Shown: positions 10,201 to 17,348 of the stretch, piece by piece
Layout of the letters: the number at the start of each line of letters is the position of its first letter
Numbering within the stretch: position 1 is the first letter of the stretch
Assembly: GCF_002797715.1 (NCBI RefSeq)
Contig: NZ_PGFF01000001.1
Span: forward strand, 930,001-994,000
Source: Diaminobutyricimonas aerilata
GTDB lineage: Bacteria; Actinomycetota; Actinomycetes; Actinomycetales; Microbacteriaceae
Reading direction: 5' to 3'
Length of the DNA: 64,000 nucleotides
Notes under the pieces: model-generated
Told to the model about the DNA's origin: nothing
Seen by the model: only the letters and a program-made list of their open reading frames with translations
Databases searched by the model: none
Translations under genes and position numbers: made by a program

Positions 10201-10325
10201 ACCGTCTGGCCGCGACGGGCGCGACCGTGAGCGCCGCGGTCGGCGGACTGGCCGGGTTCCTGCTGCTCGCGGGACTGGTGCTGGTCGTCATCCGTCGCGC
10301 CCGATCGGGGTCACGCGCCGTCTGA
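4272..10325 (+). CDS. giant DUF11-repeat cell-wall-anchored surface protein
   Basis: A 2017-aa secreted protein. A basic N-terminus and hydrophobic segment ending in ATPAAAAP is a signal peptide (about residues 1-50). Residues 50-280 look like a beta-propeller or DUF6923-type domain. Thirteen repeats of about 130 residues follow, each opening with a variant of SKTVDPASG...YTLTFSN and containing GVLDDA and TVTYxVTVRADG; they begin near 5130, 5510, 5890, 6290, 6680, 7060, 7450, 7850, 8240, 8620, 9030, 9420 and 9800. Most repeat boundaries carry a pair of cysteines 4-9 residues apart. LAATG at 1979-1983, a membrane segment and a basic tail form a sortase-E-type (LAxTG) anchor. The start is the GTG at 4272 after GAGGGGGAT. 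A role as a surface stalk or adhesin is inferred. Confidence 0.9.
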   Translation: MARSRPTMAAPGRSGRFRRGLTMLLTATLAAGSWVAVTATPAAAAPFDPQVPMVYLSQGSPTQLQGSEQNGGRVVFSNIGGPADPSYNAIGYRVSDSYVYGISRPVGLNPAAQQHRIVRINADGSVDDRGGIPEQPSGLIAGTFGEGALANTLLVMTVENDTLYRVNVDAGTFTTQALSGADTSFSDMTAAYGYLWGVNQNGGSIARVDPATGVKTSYPVAGMLTDSGAYGGAWTYGNGNLAFSNNGTGTITQIRVTNPASPVFNLVSAIPGPQSGNNDATAAPGDPTDLSVTKNGPATVAANGTITWTVRVRNLGPGTSSGFVLNDTVPTGVTAITAADPRCTVTGRNIACVGDNLLASSNVLFTFTGTAPNAAATLVNTATVVPNEVDTDPTNNTDDATTVVQVAPPLVPHSAITKTSNAQVDVQVGDVVTYTVTVRNDGTAPYTAGAPATMSDSLADVFDDATWNANPTVTFSGGSTSAPPVLSGSTLNWSGPLAVGETATIRYSVTVTGAGNDQLLNTACAPSPGQTPACITVTDLVPNLVVSKSVNPASGTTVLGNQVLTYTLTFSNTGGSPATVNSVDHLAGVLDDATVTAAPTASAGLTVSSITGGTFTVQGSVAANSSATVSYQVTVIPDATRTGDDSVVNWVLPAGVPVPADCTPGICTINPVPSIADSKTVNPLSGSTVRPGQVLTYTLIFTNNGDGPGTVAKDDALTRLLDDADITSGPTVQNGALTAVRVGDRIRIDGTLQAGQTEIVSYQATVRADGARGDDVLSNFLVPRDSTIPDTCVEDCSVNFAPEIVTSKSVNPTSGSTVLANQVLTYTLTFSNNGAAPDTIAHDDVLADVLDDAQLNGGPTVSNAALTATIAADRLLIDGTLQPGQTVTVTYSVTVRADGARGDDVIGNFLVPRGTTVPDDCVGPNCSVNFVPEIVDSKTVDPASGSTVLPQQVLTYTLTFSNSGSATGPVARDDALAGVLDDADLTSGPTVSNPALAVTRVGDRWRITGNLQPGQTVTVSYTVTVRADGTRGDDVIENYLIPIGSTIPDDCTGGDCAVNRVPEIVDSKSADPASGGVVLPQQVITYTLTFGNTGAAEGTVAKDDVLAGVLDDADLTSGPTVSNAALTATRVGDRIRVTGILQPGQTVTVTYQVTVRADGARGDDRLVNAIVPPDFPPPPACAPGDCVEHFIPHVVDTKTSDPGTDSVVAVGQVISYTLTFSNLGTAVGPVAKDDVLTDVLDDAGITTPIAVSNPALTAVLTGDRIRVTGTLQPDQTITVTYAVTVRADGERGNDLIANALVLPGELGGCTDPLDCTVQRMPHLVDSKSVDPATGTGVSTGSVVTYTLTFGNIGTAAGTVLKDDVLTGVLDDATLTTPPTASNGALTATVNGDRIRITGALDPDQTVTVTYAVTVNDDEVRGDNVLRNFLLPPDTTVPDECVGPDCTENPVSQILDSKTSDPADGATVLENQVVTYTLTFSNTGEAEGPVARTDSLVAVLDDADITSGPTVSDAALTAVLDGTSLVVTGDLQPDQTVTVTYAATVRPDGERGDNTLVNHLLKPGEIPGDECVEGDDDCTVQRVPLITSAKSVDPASGTSVVTGTTLAYTLTFGNEGAATGPVAYTDRLADVLDDADLIEDSLVTSDPTLTATVVDDTIAVTGQVAVGQLVTVTYEAVVRPFAERGDSRIGNFLLKNGDEPSEECTDADDCTVNLIPHLSVLKTSDATPLAEVGDTITYVVTVINDGTADFTEESPAAVADDLSSVLDDADYNGDVVGERSDGTPVEVDYTAPVMSWTGPLEVGETVELTYSVTTRLGGDLEVENGACVPNGGEDPTCVAVTTGLADIGIIKTVDPTSGTSLRPGATATYTLTIANSGTGAGAYAYTDWLAGVLDDATLSAGPTATGGAIVSPVREQSFDVSGILEAGAKVVVTYSVQTRAYADQGDHRLGNWVTAAGERPDGTCAPGALTCTVNPLLDRLAATGATVSAAVGGLAGFLLLAGLVLVVIRRARSGSRAV

Positions 10326-10337
10326 CCTCCCGAGACC

Positions 10338-10379
10338 GGATGCCGGCAGCACGTCCCCCCTGGCGAGCTGCCGGCATCC
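10338..10379. terminator. hairpin terminator after the surface protein
   Basis: A perfect 13-bp inverted repeat (GGATGCCGGCAGC at 10338-10350, its complement at 10367-10379) begins 13 bp after the stop codon. The loop contains six consecutive Cs. There is no T-tract, as is usual in actinobacteria. Confidence 0.75.
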
Positions 10380-10452
10380 CCATGCGCCCGCAACCGCGAT
10401 CCCTTGGCGAACCGCTCGGGTGCCCGTAGGGTGAATGCGGGTCACGTTGGGA

Positions 10453-10494
10453 CCGTGCCCGTCCGCTTTTCACATCGCCTGCTGGGGGGCACGG
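10453..10494 (+). promoter_or_regulatory. possible leader hairpin before the LuxR gene
   Basis: CCGTGCCC (10453-10460) can pair with GGGCACGG (10487-10494) across a 26-nt loop, ending 35 nt before the regulator's start codon. A regulatory role is speculative. Confidence 0.3.
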
Positions 10495-10529
10495 GTCGCT
10501 GACCCGCGAGCGCATCGCAAGGGGAAGTC

Positions 10530-12992
10530 GTGACGACCAGTTCGGTCCTGCGCGCATCGCACCAGCCCTGGCCGTTGATCGAGCGACGCCGGCTGCTCAC
10601 GTGGCTCGATCGCCCTCGCGGCCTCTCGATCCTCGATGCGACCGCCGGTACCGGCAAGACGGTGCTCCTCGACGCCTGGAGCGAGCGGATGCGCGACGCC
10701 GGGTGGATCGTCGATCGCTCGCGCACCGATCAGCTGTCGACGGAGCAGTTGCGGGCGCAGGCCCGAGGGGCGGTGCTCATCGTGGACGGCGTCGACCATC
10801 CGCTTCGCCGTCGCGCGGCCGAGGCGATCCTCGAGGCGGTGGGCGGCGGGGTGCGGGTGGTCGTGTCGGGCCGTGCGGCCGCCGCGCTCGAATCGCTCGC
10901 CCATCGTCGTCATCTCGACGTCGCGTCCCTCTCGACGCCTGATCTGCTGCTCGACGCCGAGGAGCTCGCCACCCTGCTCGCGGCCGTGGAGGTGCCGCAT
11001 GGGATGACGGCGGACGTGGTGCTGGACCTCACGGGTGGGTGGCCGTCGCTCGTCCGCGCACTGCTCGCCGACGTGATCGACGGAGAGTCGGACTTCCGGC
11101 GTGCGGAGCGCTGGCTCGCCTCCGCGGCGCTCGGGGGACTCGCGCCCGACCTCCGGCGGGCGGCGAAACGCCTCTCGATCCTCGATGTCGTGCATCCGGG
11201 CGCCGCGGGACTGCTCATCGACGCGGACCCGCTCGGCACGGTCGCCCGGCTGCTGGATCGGGCGCTGCTGCGACCCCTCCCGCGAACGGACCCCGACCGA
11301 ACTCCGCCGCGCCGTTCGGGTGCGGTCATGCCGGGTCTCGTCCGGCGGGTGCTGCACGAGGACGAGCACGACGACACCGAGATCCGCGCAGCCCACGCCG
11401 ACCTCGCGCTCGGGACCCTCCACCTCGATCCCGCCGCCCACGCCCCACGCGTGCTGTCGCACGCCCGCCGCGGTGAGGCGTGGGATGTGCTCAGCGCGTT
11501 CTGGGCGCTCCGCGGTCCGGAGGCGCTCCGCCAGTTCCCGGAGGAGACGCGCGCCGCCTACGCCGACCTGCCGCACGACGTCGTGCGGGAACGGCCGGCA
11601 CTCGCCTTCGCCCAAGCGCTGTCGTCGCTCGATGCGGAACCGGATGCGGTGTTCCACCGTCTGGCCGGCACGGGCTTCCATCCGCCGACCCTCGAATCGG
11701 CGCGCCATGCCGGGGATCCCGACCGGTTCGTCGAAGCGGTCGTGCTGCGGATGCTGCATCTGCGGCACGTGGGCCGGGTGGCCGAGGCTGATGAGCTCGG
11801 CGCGCTCGCCGCGGGGGAACTCGACCGTCGCGTCGATCGGGGCGAATCCGCTCCGAGCCCCATCTACGTCGCCCTCCTGCAGGTGCACCGGACGCTCGCC
11901 GGCATGCTCGCGCGGAATGAGCGCGGCTCCACGGCGGAACTCGCCACCCGCGCGGTCGAGGCCGCACGCCGGAGCGGAGCTCTGCCGATCGCGTCGAGCG
12001 CCTCCGCGTCGCTTGCTGTGCTGCAGAGCGCCGCGGGCTGGAATGTGACCGCTCGTTCGCTCGTCGACGAGCTGCACCGTACCGTCTCGGCGGGAGACTC
12101 CCCGTCTGCGACCGCCGCGCAGCATGTCGTCGAGGCGATGCTCGCCGTCGACGCGCTCGACGGGCGCGCCGCGCGGACCGCACTCGAGCGGGCGGATGCA
12201 CTCCCATCGGGCGATGAGCTCTGGCCGTTCCGCGTGCTCGCGTGGGGCCGCTACAGCTTGTTCTTCCTCACTCGCGACGAGATGGACGACAAGCTGCGTG
12301 AGGCGGTGTGGTCGAAGCCCTCCGCGCTCCAGCGACCGGGTACGGCGCGGATGGTGCTCGACGCGTTCGCGGTGCTCGCTGACGTGCACGCGGGACGCGT
12401 CGCCGAAGCGGCCCGTCGCATCGCCGCAGCACCCGACAACAGCGACTGGATGGAGTCGTTGCGCGCCCGGCAGCGGCTCTCGGTGGGCGACGCGCGCGGG
12501 GCGCTGCAGCAGGTGTCGACCGCGATCGCCGACGACCTGCTCGGCAATCGCGAACGCGCGCAATTGCTCTTCATCGGCGCGTCCGCCGCGCTCGACGAGG
12601 GCCTCGACGATCTCGCGAAAGACCTGTACGGGCGCGCGATCGGTCTTGCGGCGGCACACCGCCTCTACTCCACCCACCTCATCGTGTCGCACGCGCGGCG
12701 GGATGCCCTCCGCGCCGCGACGACGCTCGAGCCGACGGCCGAGGTCGTCGAGCTGCTCGCCGCCTTCCCCGACATCTACCCCGAGGCGCCGACGGTGACG
12801 CTGTCGTCGCGCGAGGCGGACGTGCTGCGGGAACTCGCGGGCGGTCGCAGCCACCGGGAGATCGCGGCGGCGCTGTTCATCAGCGTGCCGACGGCACGCA
12901 CCCACCTGCGATCGGCGTACGCGAAGCTCGGCGTGAACACCGGTCCGGCGGCGGTCGCGAGAGCGGTCGAGCTCGGTCTCCTCGGGGGCTGA
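10530..12992 (+). CDS. large ATP-binding LuxR-family regulator
   Basis: An 820-aa MalT/LAL-like regulator. An N-terminal P-loop (ATAGTGKTVLLDAW, about residues 36-50) starts an NTPase domain, a long alpha-helical middle resembles tetratricopeptide-like repeats, and the last 65 residues are a LuxR helix-turn-helix (LSSREADVLRELAGG ... HREIAAALFIS ... VNTGPAAVARAVELGLL). The GTG start at 10530 is preceded by AAGGGGA. It stands alone downstream of the giant surface protein on the same strand, separated by a hairpin terminator; control of that gene is possible but unproven. The effector is unknown. Confidence 0.88.
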   Translation: MTTSSVLRASHQPWPLIERRRLLTWLDRPRGLSILDATAGTGKTVLLDAWSERMRDAGWIVDRSRTDQLSTEQLRAQARGAVLIVDGVDHPLRRRAAEAILEAVGGGVRVVVSGRAAAALESLAHRRHLDVASLSTPDLLLDAEELATLLAAVEVPHGMTADVVLDLTGGWPSLVRALLADVIDGESDFRRAERWLASAALGGLAPDLRRAAKRLSILDVVHPGAAGLLIDADPLGTVARLLDRALLRPLPRTDPDRTPPRRSGAVMPGLVRRVLHEDEHDDTEIRAAHADLALGTLHLDPAAHAPRVLSHARRGEAWDVLSAFWALRGPEALRQFPEETRAAYADLPHDVVRERPALAFAQALSSLDAEPDAVFHRLAGTGFHPPTLESARHAGDPDRFVEAVVLRMLHLRHVGRVAEADELGALAAGELDRRVDRGESAPSPIYVALLQVHRTLAGMLARNERGSTAELATRAVEAARRSGALPIASSASASLAVLQSAAGWNVTARSLVDELHRTVSAGDSPSATAAQHVVEAMLAVDALDGRAARTALERADALPSGDELWPFRVLAWGRYSLFFLTRDEMDDKLREAVWSKPSALQRPGTARMVLDAFAVLADVHAGRVAEAARRIAAAPDNSDWMESLRARQRLSVGDARGALQQVSTAIADDLLGNRERAQLLFIGASAALDEGLDDLAKDLYGRAIGLAAAHRLYSTHLIVSHARRDALRAATTLEPTAEVVELLAAFPDIYPEAPTVTLSSREADVLRELAGGRSHREIAAALFISVPTARTHLRSAYAKLGVNTGPAAVARAVELGLLGG

Positions 12993-13000
12993 CGCGGGCC

Positions 13001-13009
13001 ATCCACAGC
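13001..13009 (+). promoter_or_regulatory. TATCCACAA-like element upstream of the HD gene
   Basis: CATCCACAG lies at -50 to -42 from the start codon of the next gene, in the inverse orientation of the TTGTGGA motifs found at the same distance before both tad operons (31808 and 45608). Weak on its own; noted because of the shared position. Confidence 0.3.
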
Positions 13010-13050
13010 TGTTTCCGTCCTCGCAACCCTCGTGTGCGACACTCGGGGGC

Positions 13051-13503
13051 GTGAGCAGCCTGGCGCGAGCGGTCGAGATCGCCACACGCGCTCATGAGGG
13101 CCGCGTGGATGCCGCCGGACGACCGGCGGTGGAGCACTCGTTCGCCGTCGCGGCGCTCGTGCGAACGGTCGAGCAGAAGACCGTCGCCATGCTGCACGAG
13201 GTGGTCGAGCGCGGCGACCACACCGTCGCGGAGCTGCGCGAGGAGGGCTTCGACGCCCACGTGCTCGCCGCCCTCGACGCGCTCAGGCCGCGGGACGGCG
13301 AGCGACTCGAGCACACCGTCGCCCGCATCCTGCACGGCAGCGCCGGATGCGCCCTCGAGGTGAAGCGGGCGGACATCGCCCATGAGGCCTCGCGGCTGCA
13401 CGAGTTCGACGAGGTCACCCGTCGTCGGCTCGAACCGCAACTGGATCGCACCGCGCGACTGCTGGGCACCACACTCGACGCGCTCGTCGCCCGCGTCGGC
13501 TGA
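13051..13503 (+). CDS. small HD-domain (SpoT-hydrolase-like) protein with altered metal site
   Basis: A 150-aa protein resembling the HD hydrolase domain of RelA/SpoT and small alarmone hydrolases: AVEIATRAHEGRVDAAGRP, then a VEHSFAVAALV helix and the segment MLHEVVERGDHTVAELREEGF. In active family members this last segment reads LLHDVVEDTD; here the HD aspartate is glutamate and the ED pair is ER, so metal binding and hydrolysis may be lost. The GTG start at 13051 follows a -10-like GACACT (13038-13043) by seven bases, which suggests a leaderless message. The gene converges with the response-regulator gene. Confidence 0.75.
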   Translation: MSSLARAVEIATRAHEGRVDAAGRPAVEHSFAVAALVRTVEQKTVAMLHEVVERGDHTVAELREEGFDAHVLAALDALRPRDGERLEHTVARILHGSAGCALEVKRADIAHEASRLHEFDEVTRRRLEPQLDRTARLLGTTLDALVARVG

Positions 13504-13515
13504 GCCGACCGACGC

Positions 13516-14178
13516 TCAGCGCAACCCGGCCTCGTGGGCGAGCAGGGCGGCCTGCACGCGGTTCCGCACCTCGAGAACGCGCAGTATCGCGCTCACGTGC
13601 CCTTTGACGGTGCCTTCGGAGATCACCAGCTCCCGGGCGATGTCGGAGTTCGAGCGACCCTGCCCCACCAACGCCAGCACGTCGCGCTCGCGCTCGGAGA
13701 GGCGATCGAGGCGAGCGAGGGCGTCCACCGGCACGGCGGAACGGCTGTCTCGCACGGCACGGATGAGCACCCGCGCGATCGTCGGTGACAGAGCCGCACC
13801 ACCCGCGGCCACCGCGCGTACCCCGGTGATCAGATCTTGTGGCGCCGAGGCTTTGAGCAAGAACCCATCGACGCCGCCCTCGAGCGCCCTCAGTACGTTG
13901 TCGTCGGTGCCGAAGGTGGTCAGCATGATGGTGCGGACGTCGGGGAGCAGCCGCCCGATCTCTGCGGCCGCCGCGACGCCGTCGAGCGCCGGCATGCGCA
14001 AGTCGAGAACGGCCACGTGCGGACGGGTGGCGCGCACGATGTCGACCGCAGCCGAGCCGTCCGCGGCCTCGCCGACCACCTCGATCCCGGCGTGGGACTC
14101 GAGGATCGCCCGCACACCGGCACGCACGAGGGGATCGTCGTCGGCGATCACGATCCGTACAAGCCCATCGTCGCTCAC
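13516..14178 (-). CDS. NarL/FixJ-type response regulator
   Basis: A 220-aa two-component response regulator. The receiver domain has the acidic pocket in IADDDPLVRAG, the phospho-acceptor D59 in VLDLRMP and a conserved lysine in FLLKASAP. The C-terminal LuxR-type helix-turn-helix reads LSERERDVLALVGQGRSNSDIA and ISEGTVKGHVSAIL. The GTG at 14178 is chosen because it has AAGGAGA five bases upstream and overlaps the kinase stop codon by four bases (GTGA). It is the cognate partner of the histidine kinase just upstream. Confidence 0.95.
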   Translation of the reverse strand: MSDDGLVRIVIADDDPLVRAGVRAILESHAGIEVVGEAADGSAAVDIVRATRPHVAVLDLRMPALDGVAAAAEIGRLLPDVRTIMLTTFGTDDNVLRALEGGVDGFLLKASAPQDLITGVRAVAAGGAALSPTIARVLIRAVRDSRSAVPVDALARLDRLSERERDVLALVGQGRSNSDIARELVISEGTVKGHVSAILRVLEVRNRVQAALLAHEAGLR

Positions 14179-15707
14179 AGCGTCTCCTTCACGACCAGGA
14201 CCTCGTCGCGGAAGCAGAGGCGGTACAACGAGTCGTCGAGAGAGAACGGTTGACGCACGGCGCGGTAGTACTCGCACGACGCGCCCCGCGGCGGGGCGGG
14301 AGCGTGCGCCGGTGCGCGATCGATGTGGTCGGCCGGCAGCAGCGCGGCGGCTTCGGAGCGCGACTGCCCGATCCGCAGCTCCGAGAACGCCCGTTCAGAG
14401 AGGCCCACTTGGGACGTCGTCGTGGCGTCGAAGACCGCCAGGGCGACCCCGACCGCGAGCACGAGCACAGCGGGGAGCAGCGCGGTGCGCAGGTGCGCCC
14501 TGCGCATCCCGTGTCGTTCCTCGTCCGCGGTTCGAACGGTGGGGTGGAAGGACTCCGTCGAGTCGTCACGCCCGGGCGGGCGATGCTCCGGAACGGTTGC
14601 TGACACGACGAACTCCGCGTCCTCGACCCCGGCGGCGAAGGTGCCTCCCGCGACGCGCACCCGTTCCCGCATGCCGATCAGTCCGTATCCCCGCCTCGGG
14701 TCGGTGTCTGCCCGGGCAGGGTCGGCGACCGGGTTGCGCGCGACGATGCGCACGGCGCCGTCCGCTTCGTCGATACGTAGATCGAGAGTCCGGCCGGGCG
14801 CGTGTCTCGCCGCGTTCGCGAGGAGTTCCTGCACGAGGCGTTCGACCGTACGTGCGGTGGCGGGCCTCCAGCCGGAGGCATCAGCCCTGACCTCGGCCCG
14901 GACAGCGAGTCCTGAGCGCGCCGCCTCCGCAATGAGTTCCTCGAGCGGGCGGACGTCGCGCGACTCGTCGTCGCCGTTGGAGCGGAGGACGTCCACGATG
15001 CGATGCAGCGTCTCCATGCCGGCTACGGCCCGCTCGCGCACGAGCGCAGCGCGGCGGCGGGTCTCGTCGTCGGTACCGGTCGCGACTTCGAGCGCGCCCG
15101 CGGTCAATGCGAGGAGGCTGAGTTCGTGCCCGAGCGAGTCGTGCATGTCCCGGGCGATCGAGGTGCGCTCATGCTCGCGCGCCTGCCGCACGGCGAGCTG
15201 CTGTCGTTCCTCGAGCAGCCGCGCACGCATCCACCCGGCCTCGACGAGCTGTCGTCGCTGTCGCAGGAACGCCCCGAGCCACCACGGCACGACGCACGCG
15301 AACGTGAGGGCGAGCACTGCGGTCACGAAGAGGCTGAGCAGGGTGCCGGATGCTCCGCTCAGCGCGAAGGCGACGACGAGGACGGCGCCCGAGGCGACGA
15401 GCACCGCACGGGCCGATTCGGCGATTCGTCCCACAAAAAAGGAGGTCACCGCCGCGACCACGAACGCCCACTCGCTCGACGATGCACCCGGTCCGTACAC
15501 CGCGGCGAGCACAAGACCCGCCGCGAGCGCGAGCGACCAGGTGGGCAGGGGACGCAGCGACAGCGGCAGGGTCACGGCGATCACCAGCAGGATCTTCTGA
15601 TCTGTCGCCGACGAGAGGATGGTCGTCGACTCGACCATCACAGCGATCAGCACGACCGCCCCGACGACGAATGCCGGCGTGTTCTCGCGCGTGAAGAGTC
15701 GACGCAT
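14175..15707 (-). CDS. sensor histidine kinase (HisKA_3) with an extra membrane-anchored C-terminal domain
   Basis: A 510-aa kinase. About five N-terminal membrane segments (residues 10-145) precede a HisKA_3 dimerisation domain with phospho-acceptor H189 in ARDMHDSLGHE, then an HATPase with LLANAARHAPG and RRGYGLIGMRERV. Unusually, the protein continues for about 120 residues: a further membrane segment (LLPAVLVLAVGVALAVFD) and a small domain with FSELRIGQSRSEAAALLP, CEYYRAV and YRLCFRDEVLVVKE that resembles the BamE/SmpA fold. That tail would lie outside the membrane. The ATG at 15707 is supported by TACATT seven bases upstream (leaderless pattern); another ATG at 15758 is possible. The response-regulator gene overlaps its 3' end. 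Confidence 0.88.
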   Translation of the reverse strand: MRRLFTRENTPAFVVGAVVLIAVMVESTTILSSATDQKILLVIAVTLPLSLRPLPTWSLALAAGLVLAAVYGPGASSSEWAFVVAAVTSFFVGRIAESARAVLVASGAVLVVAFALSGASGTLLSLFVTAVLALTFACVVPWWLGAFLRQRRQLVEAGWMRARLLEERQQLAVRQAREHERTSIARDMHDSLGHELSLLALTAGALEVATGTDDETRRRAALVRERAVAGMETLHRIVDVLRSNGDDESRDVRPLEELIAEAARSGLAVRAEVRADASGWRPATARTVERLVQELLANAARHAPGRTLDLRIDEADGAVRIVARNPVADPARADTDPRRGYGLIGMRERVRVAGGTFAAGVEDAEFVVSATVPEHRPPGRDDSTESFHPTVRTADEERHGMRRAHLRTALLPAVLVLAVGVALAVFDATTTSQVGLSERAFSELRIGQSRSEAAALLPADHIDRAPAHAPAPPRGASCEYYRAVRQPFSLDDSLYRLCFRDEVLVVKETL

Positions 15708-15841
15708 GCAGCCCAATGTAGGAGGCGACCCGGGTGCGGCGCCCCTGACGAAAGTCATGTTCCCCGCTCGCGGAACATGTCGGAAGAGGGGGACTCGTCC
15801 GGTCGAATGGCGGGCGCGGCGTCCGCATCGGGATTTCTAGC

Positions 15842-16480
15842 GTGGCCCGCATGGAGTTCATGAACGACGTGCTGATCGACCTGGCCGGGTCGCCGTGGGT
15901 CTACCTCGTCGCAGTGCTGGTGTGCATCATCGACGGATTCTTCCCCCCGGTGCCGAGTGAATCCGTGATCGTGGCGCTCGGTGCTCTCGCCCTGTCGACC
16001 GGCGAGGTGCATCTCGCCGGGCTGCTCGCGGTGGCGGCGACGGGCGCCTTCGTCGGCGACAACATCGCGTACCTGGTCGGCCGGACGATACGCGCTGAAC
16101 GCGTCGGCTGGATGCGCCGGCCCCGCGTCGTGGCGGCATCCGGCTGGGCACGCGCCCGGTTGGAGAGCCACGGGGCCTTCGTGATCTTCACGGCTCGGTA
16201 CATCCCCGTCGGCCGCGTCGCTGTGAACATGACGGCCGGGGCGACGGGGTATCCGTGGCGGCGCTTCGCCGCGATCGATGCCGCCGCGGCGGTCACCTGG
16301 GCGCTCTACTCGGTCTTCATCGGAGTGGCTGTGGGACATGTGCTCGGCGACCAGCCCCTCTTGGCCGTAATCGTGGCGGTCGTGCTGGCGGCCGTGCTCG
16401 GTCTCGCCGTCGACACGACGCTGCGCACGATCGCTCGCGGGCGGGCGGCGCGCGTGACCGACCGATCAGGGATCACTTGA
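15842..16480 (+). CDS. DedA-family membrane protein
   Basis: A 212-aa polytopic protein of the DedA/SNARE-associated family, putative lipid scramblases or transporters. It shows the early FPPVPSESV motif and the conserved FTARYIPVGRVAVNMTAGATGY segment, with several hydrophobic helices. The first GTG at 15842 is given as the start; ATG codons at 15851 and 15863 are alternatives because no ribosome site distinguishes them. It is divergent from the histidine kinase and its 3' end overlaps the convergent sugar-permease gene by eight bases. Confidence 0.85.
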   Translation: MARMEFMNDVLIDLAGSPWVYLVAVLVCIIDGFFPPVPSESVIVALGALALSTGEVHLAGLLAVAATGAFVGDNIAYLVGRTIRAERVGWMRRPRVVAASGWARARLESHGAFVIFTARYIPVGRVAVNMTAGATGYPWRRFAAIDAAAAVTWALYSVFIGVAVGHVLGDQPLLAVIVAVVLAAVLGLAVDTTLRTIARGRAARVTDRSGIT

Positions 16481-17348
16481 AGCCGGAGGTCTTGATCGAC
16501 TCGACGATCTGCTTCTGGAAGAAGAAGAACAGCAGCAGTGTCGGTAGCGCGGCCACCGTCGAGGCGGCGAGCACGTAGTTCCAGTCCGACGCGTACTGCT
16601 GCTGGAACGTCGAGATGCCCACCTGCACCACCCGCAGATCCGGGTTGGAGGTGATCGTGAGCGGCCACACGAACGCGTTCCAGTTCGCGAGGAAGAAGAA
16701 GACGCTCAACGCCGCGAGGATGGGGCGCGACAGCGGAAGCACCACGCTCCAGTAGATCCGCCAGTAGCTCGCGCCGTCGACGAGAGCCGCCTCCTCGAGC
16801 TCGTTCGGCAGTCCCAGGTAGAACTGCCGCAGCAGGAAGATGCCGAACGCGCTGAAGATCGACGGAATGATCAGGCCGGCGTAGCTGTCGAGCATCCCGA
16901 GCGTGCGCACCACGACGAACGACGGGATCAGGATGACGGGGGCGCTCACCAGCAGGGTCGAGAAGATGATGAGGAACACCGTCTCGCGGCCCTTGAACTT
17001 GAGCCGGGCGAGCGCGTACGCCGCCATCGAGTGGAAGAACAGCGCCACGACCGTCACCACGGCGGAGACGAAGAAGCTGTTGAACAGGTACCGCAGGAAC
17101 GGCACCTCGGTGAACACGTAGGCGAAGTTGTCGAGCGTCGGGTTCGGGGGAAGCAGCGCCGTGCCGTTGACGTCCTCCGCGGTCTTGAACGAACTCGTGA
17201 CCATGTAGACGAGCGGGAAGATCGTGATCAGGGCGATCACGACCCCGACGATCACGAGCACGGTCGTGCGGGGCGTCCATCTCCGGTCGCGGCCTCGACG
17301 CACCCGCGGTGCCCTCGGCCGACCGGTCGTCAGTGCGCTACTCGCCAT
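16473..17348 (-). CDS. ABC sugar transporter permease (MalG type)
   Basis: A 291-aa inner-membrane permease of the carbohydrate uptake type 1 family. It has six membrane segments and the cytoplasmic EAA loop (EEAALVDGASYWRIYWSVVLPLSRP) that contacts the ATPase subunit. The ATG at 17348 overlaps the previous permease stop codon by 11 bases and has GGGGAGGAC upstream. It is the last gene of the binding protein-permease-permease operon. No ATPase gene is nearby, so a shared MsmK/MsiK-type ATPase encoded elsewhere is likely. Confidence 0.95.
   Translation of the reverse strand: MASSALTTGRPRAPRVRRGRDRRWTPRTTVLVIVGVVIALITIFPLVYMVTSSFKTAEDVNGTALLPPNPTLDNFAYVFTEVPFLRYLFNSFFVSAVVTVVALFFHSMAAYALARLKFKGRETVFLIIFSTLLVSAPVILIPSFVVVRTLGMLDSYAGLIIPSIFSAFGIFLLRQFYLGLPNELEEAALVDGASYWRIYWSVVLPLSRPILAALSVFFFLANWNAFVWPLTITSNPDLRVVQVGISTFQQQYASDWNYVLAASTVAALPTLLLFFFFQKQIVESIKTSGFK

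Noticed and set aside
10350-10366. Six-C loop of the terminator considered as a 6C RNA motif
   Set aside because: The 6C motif needs two hairpins with C-rich loops; only one is present.
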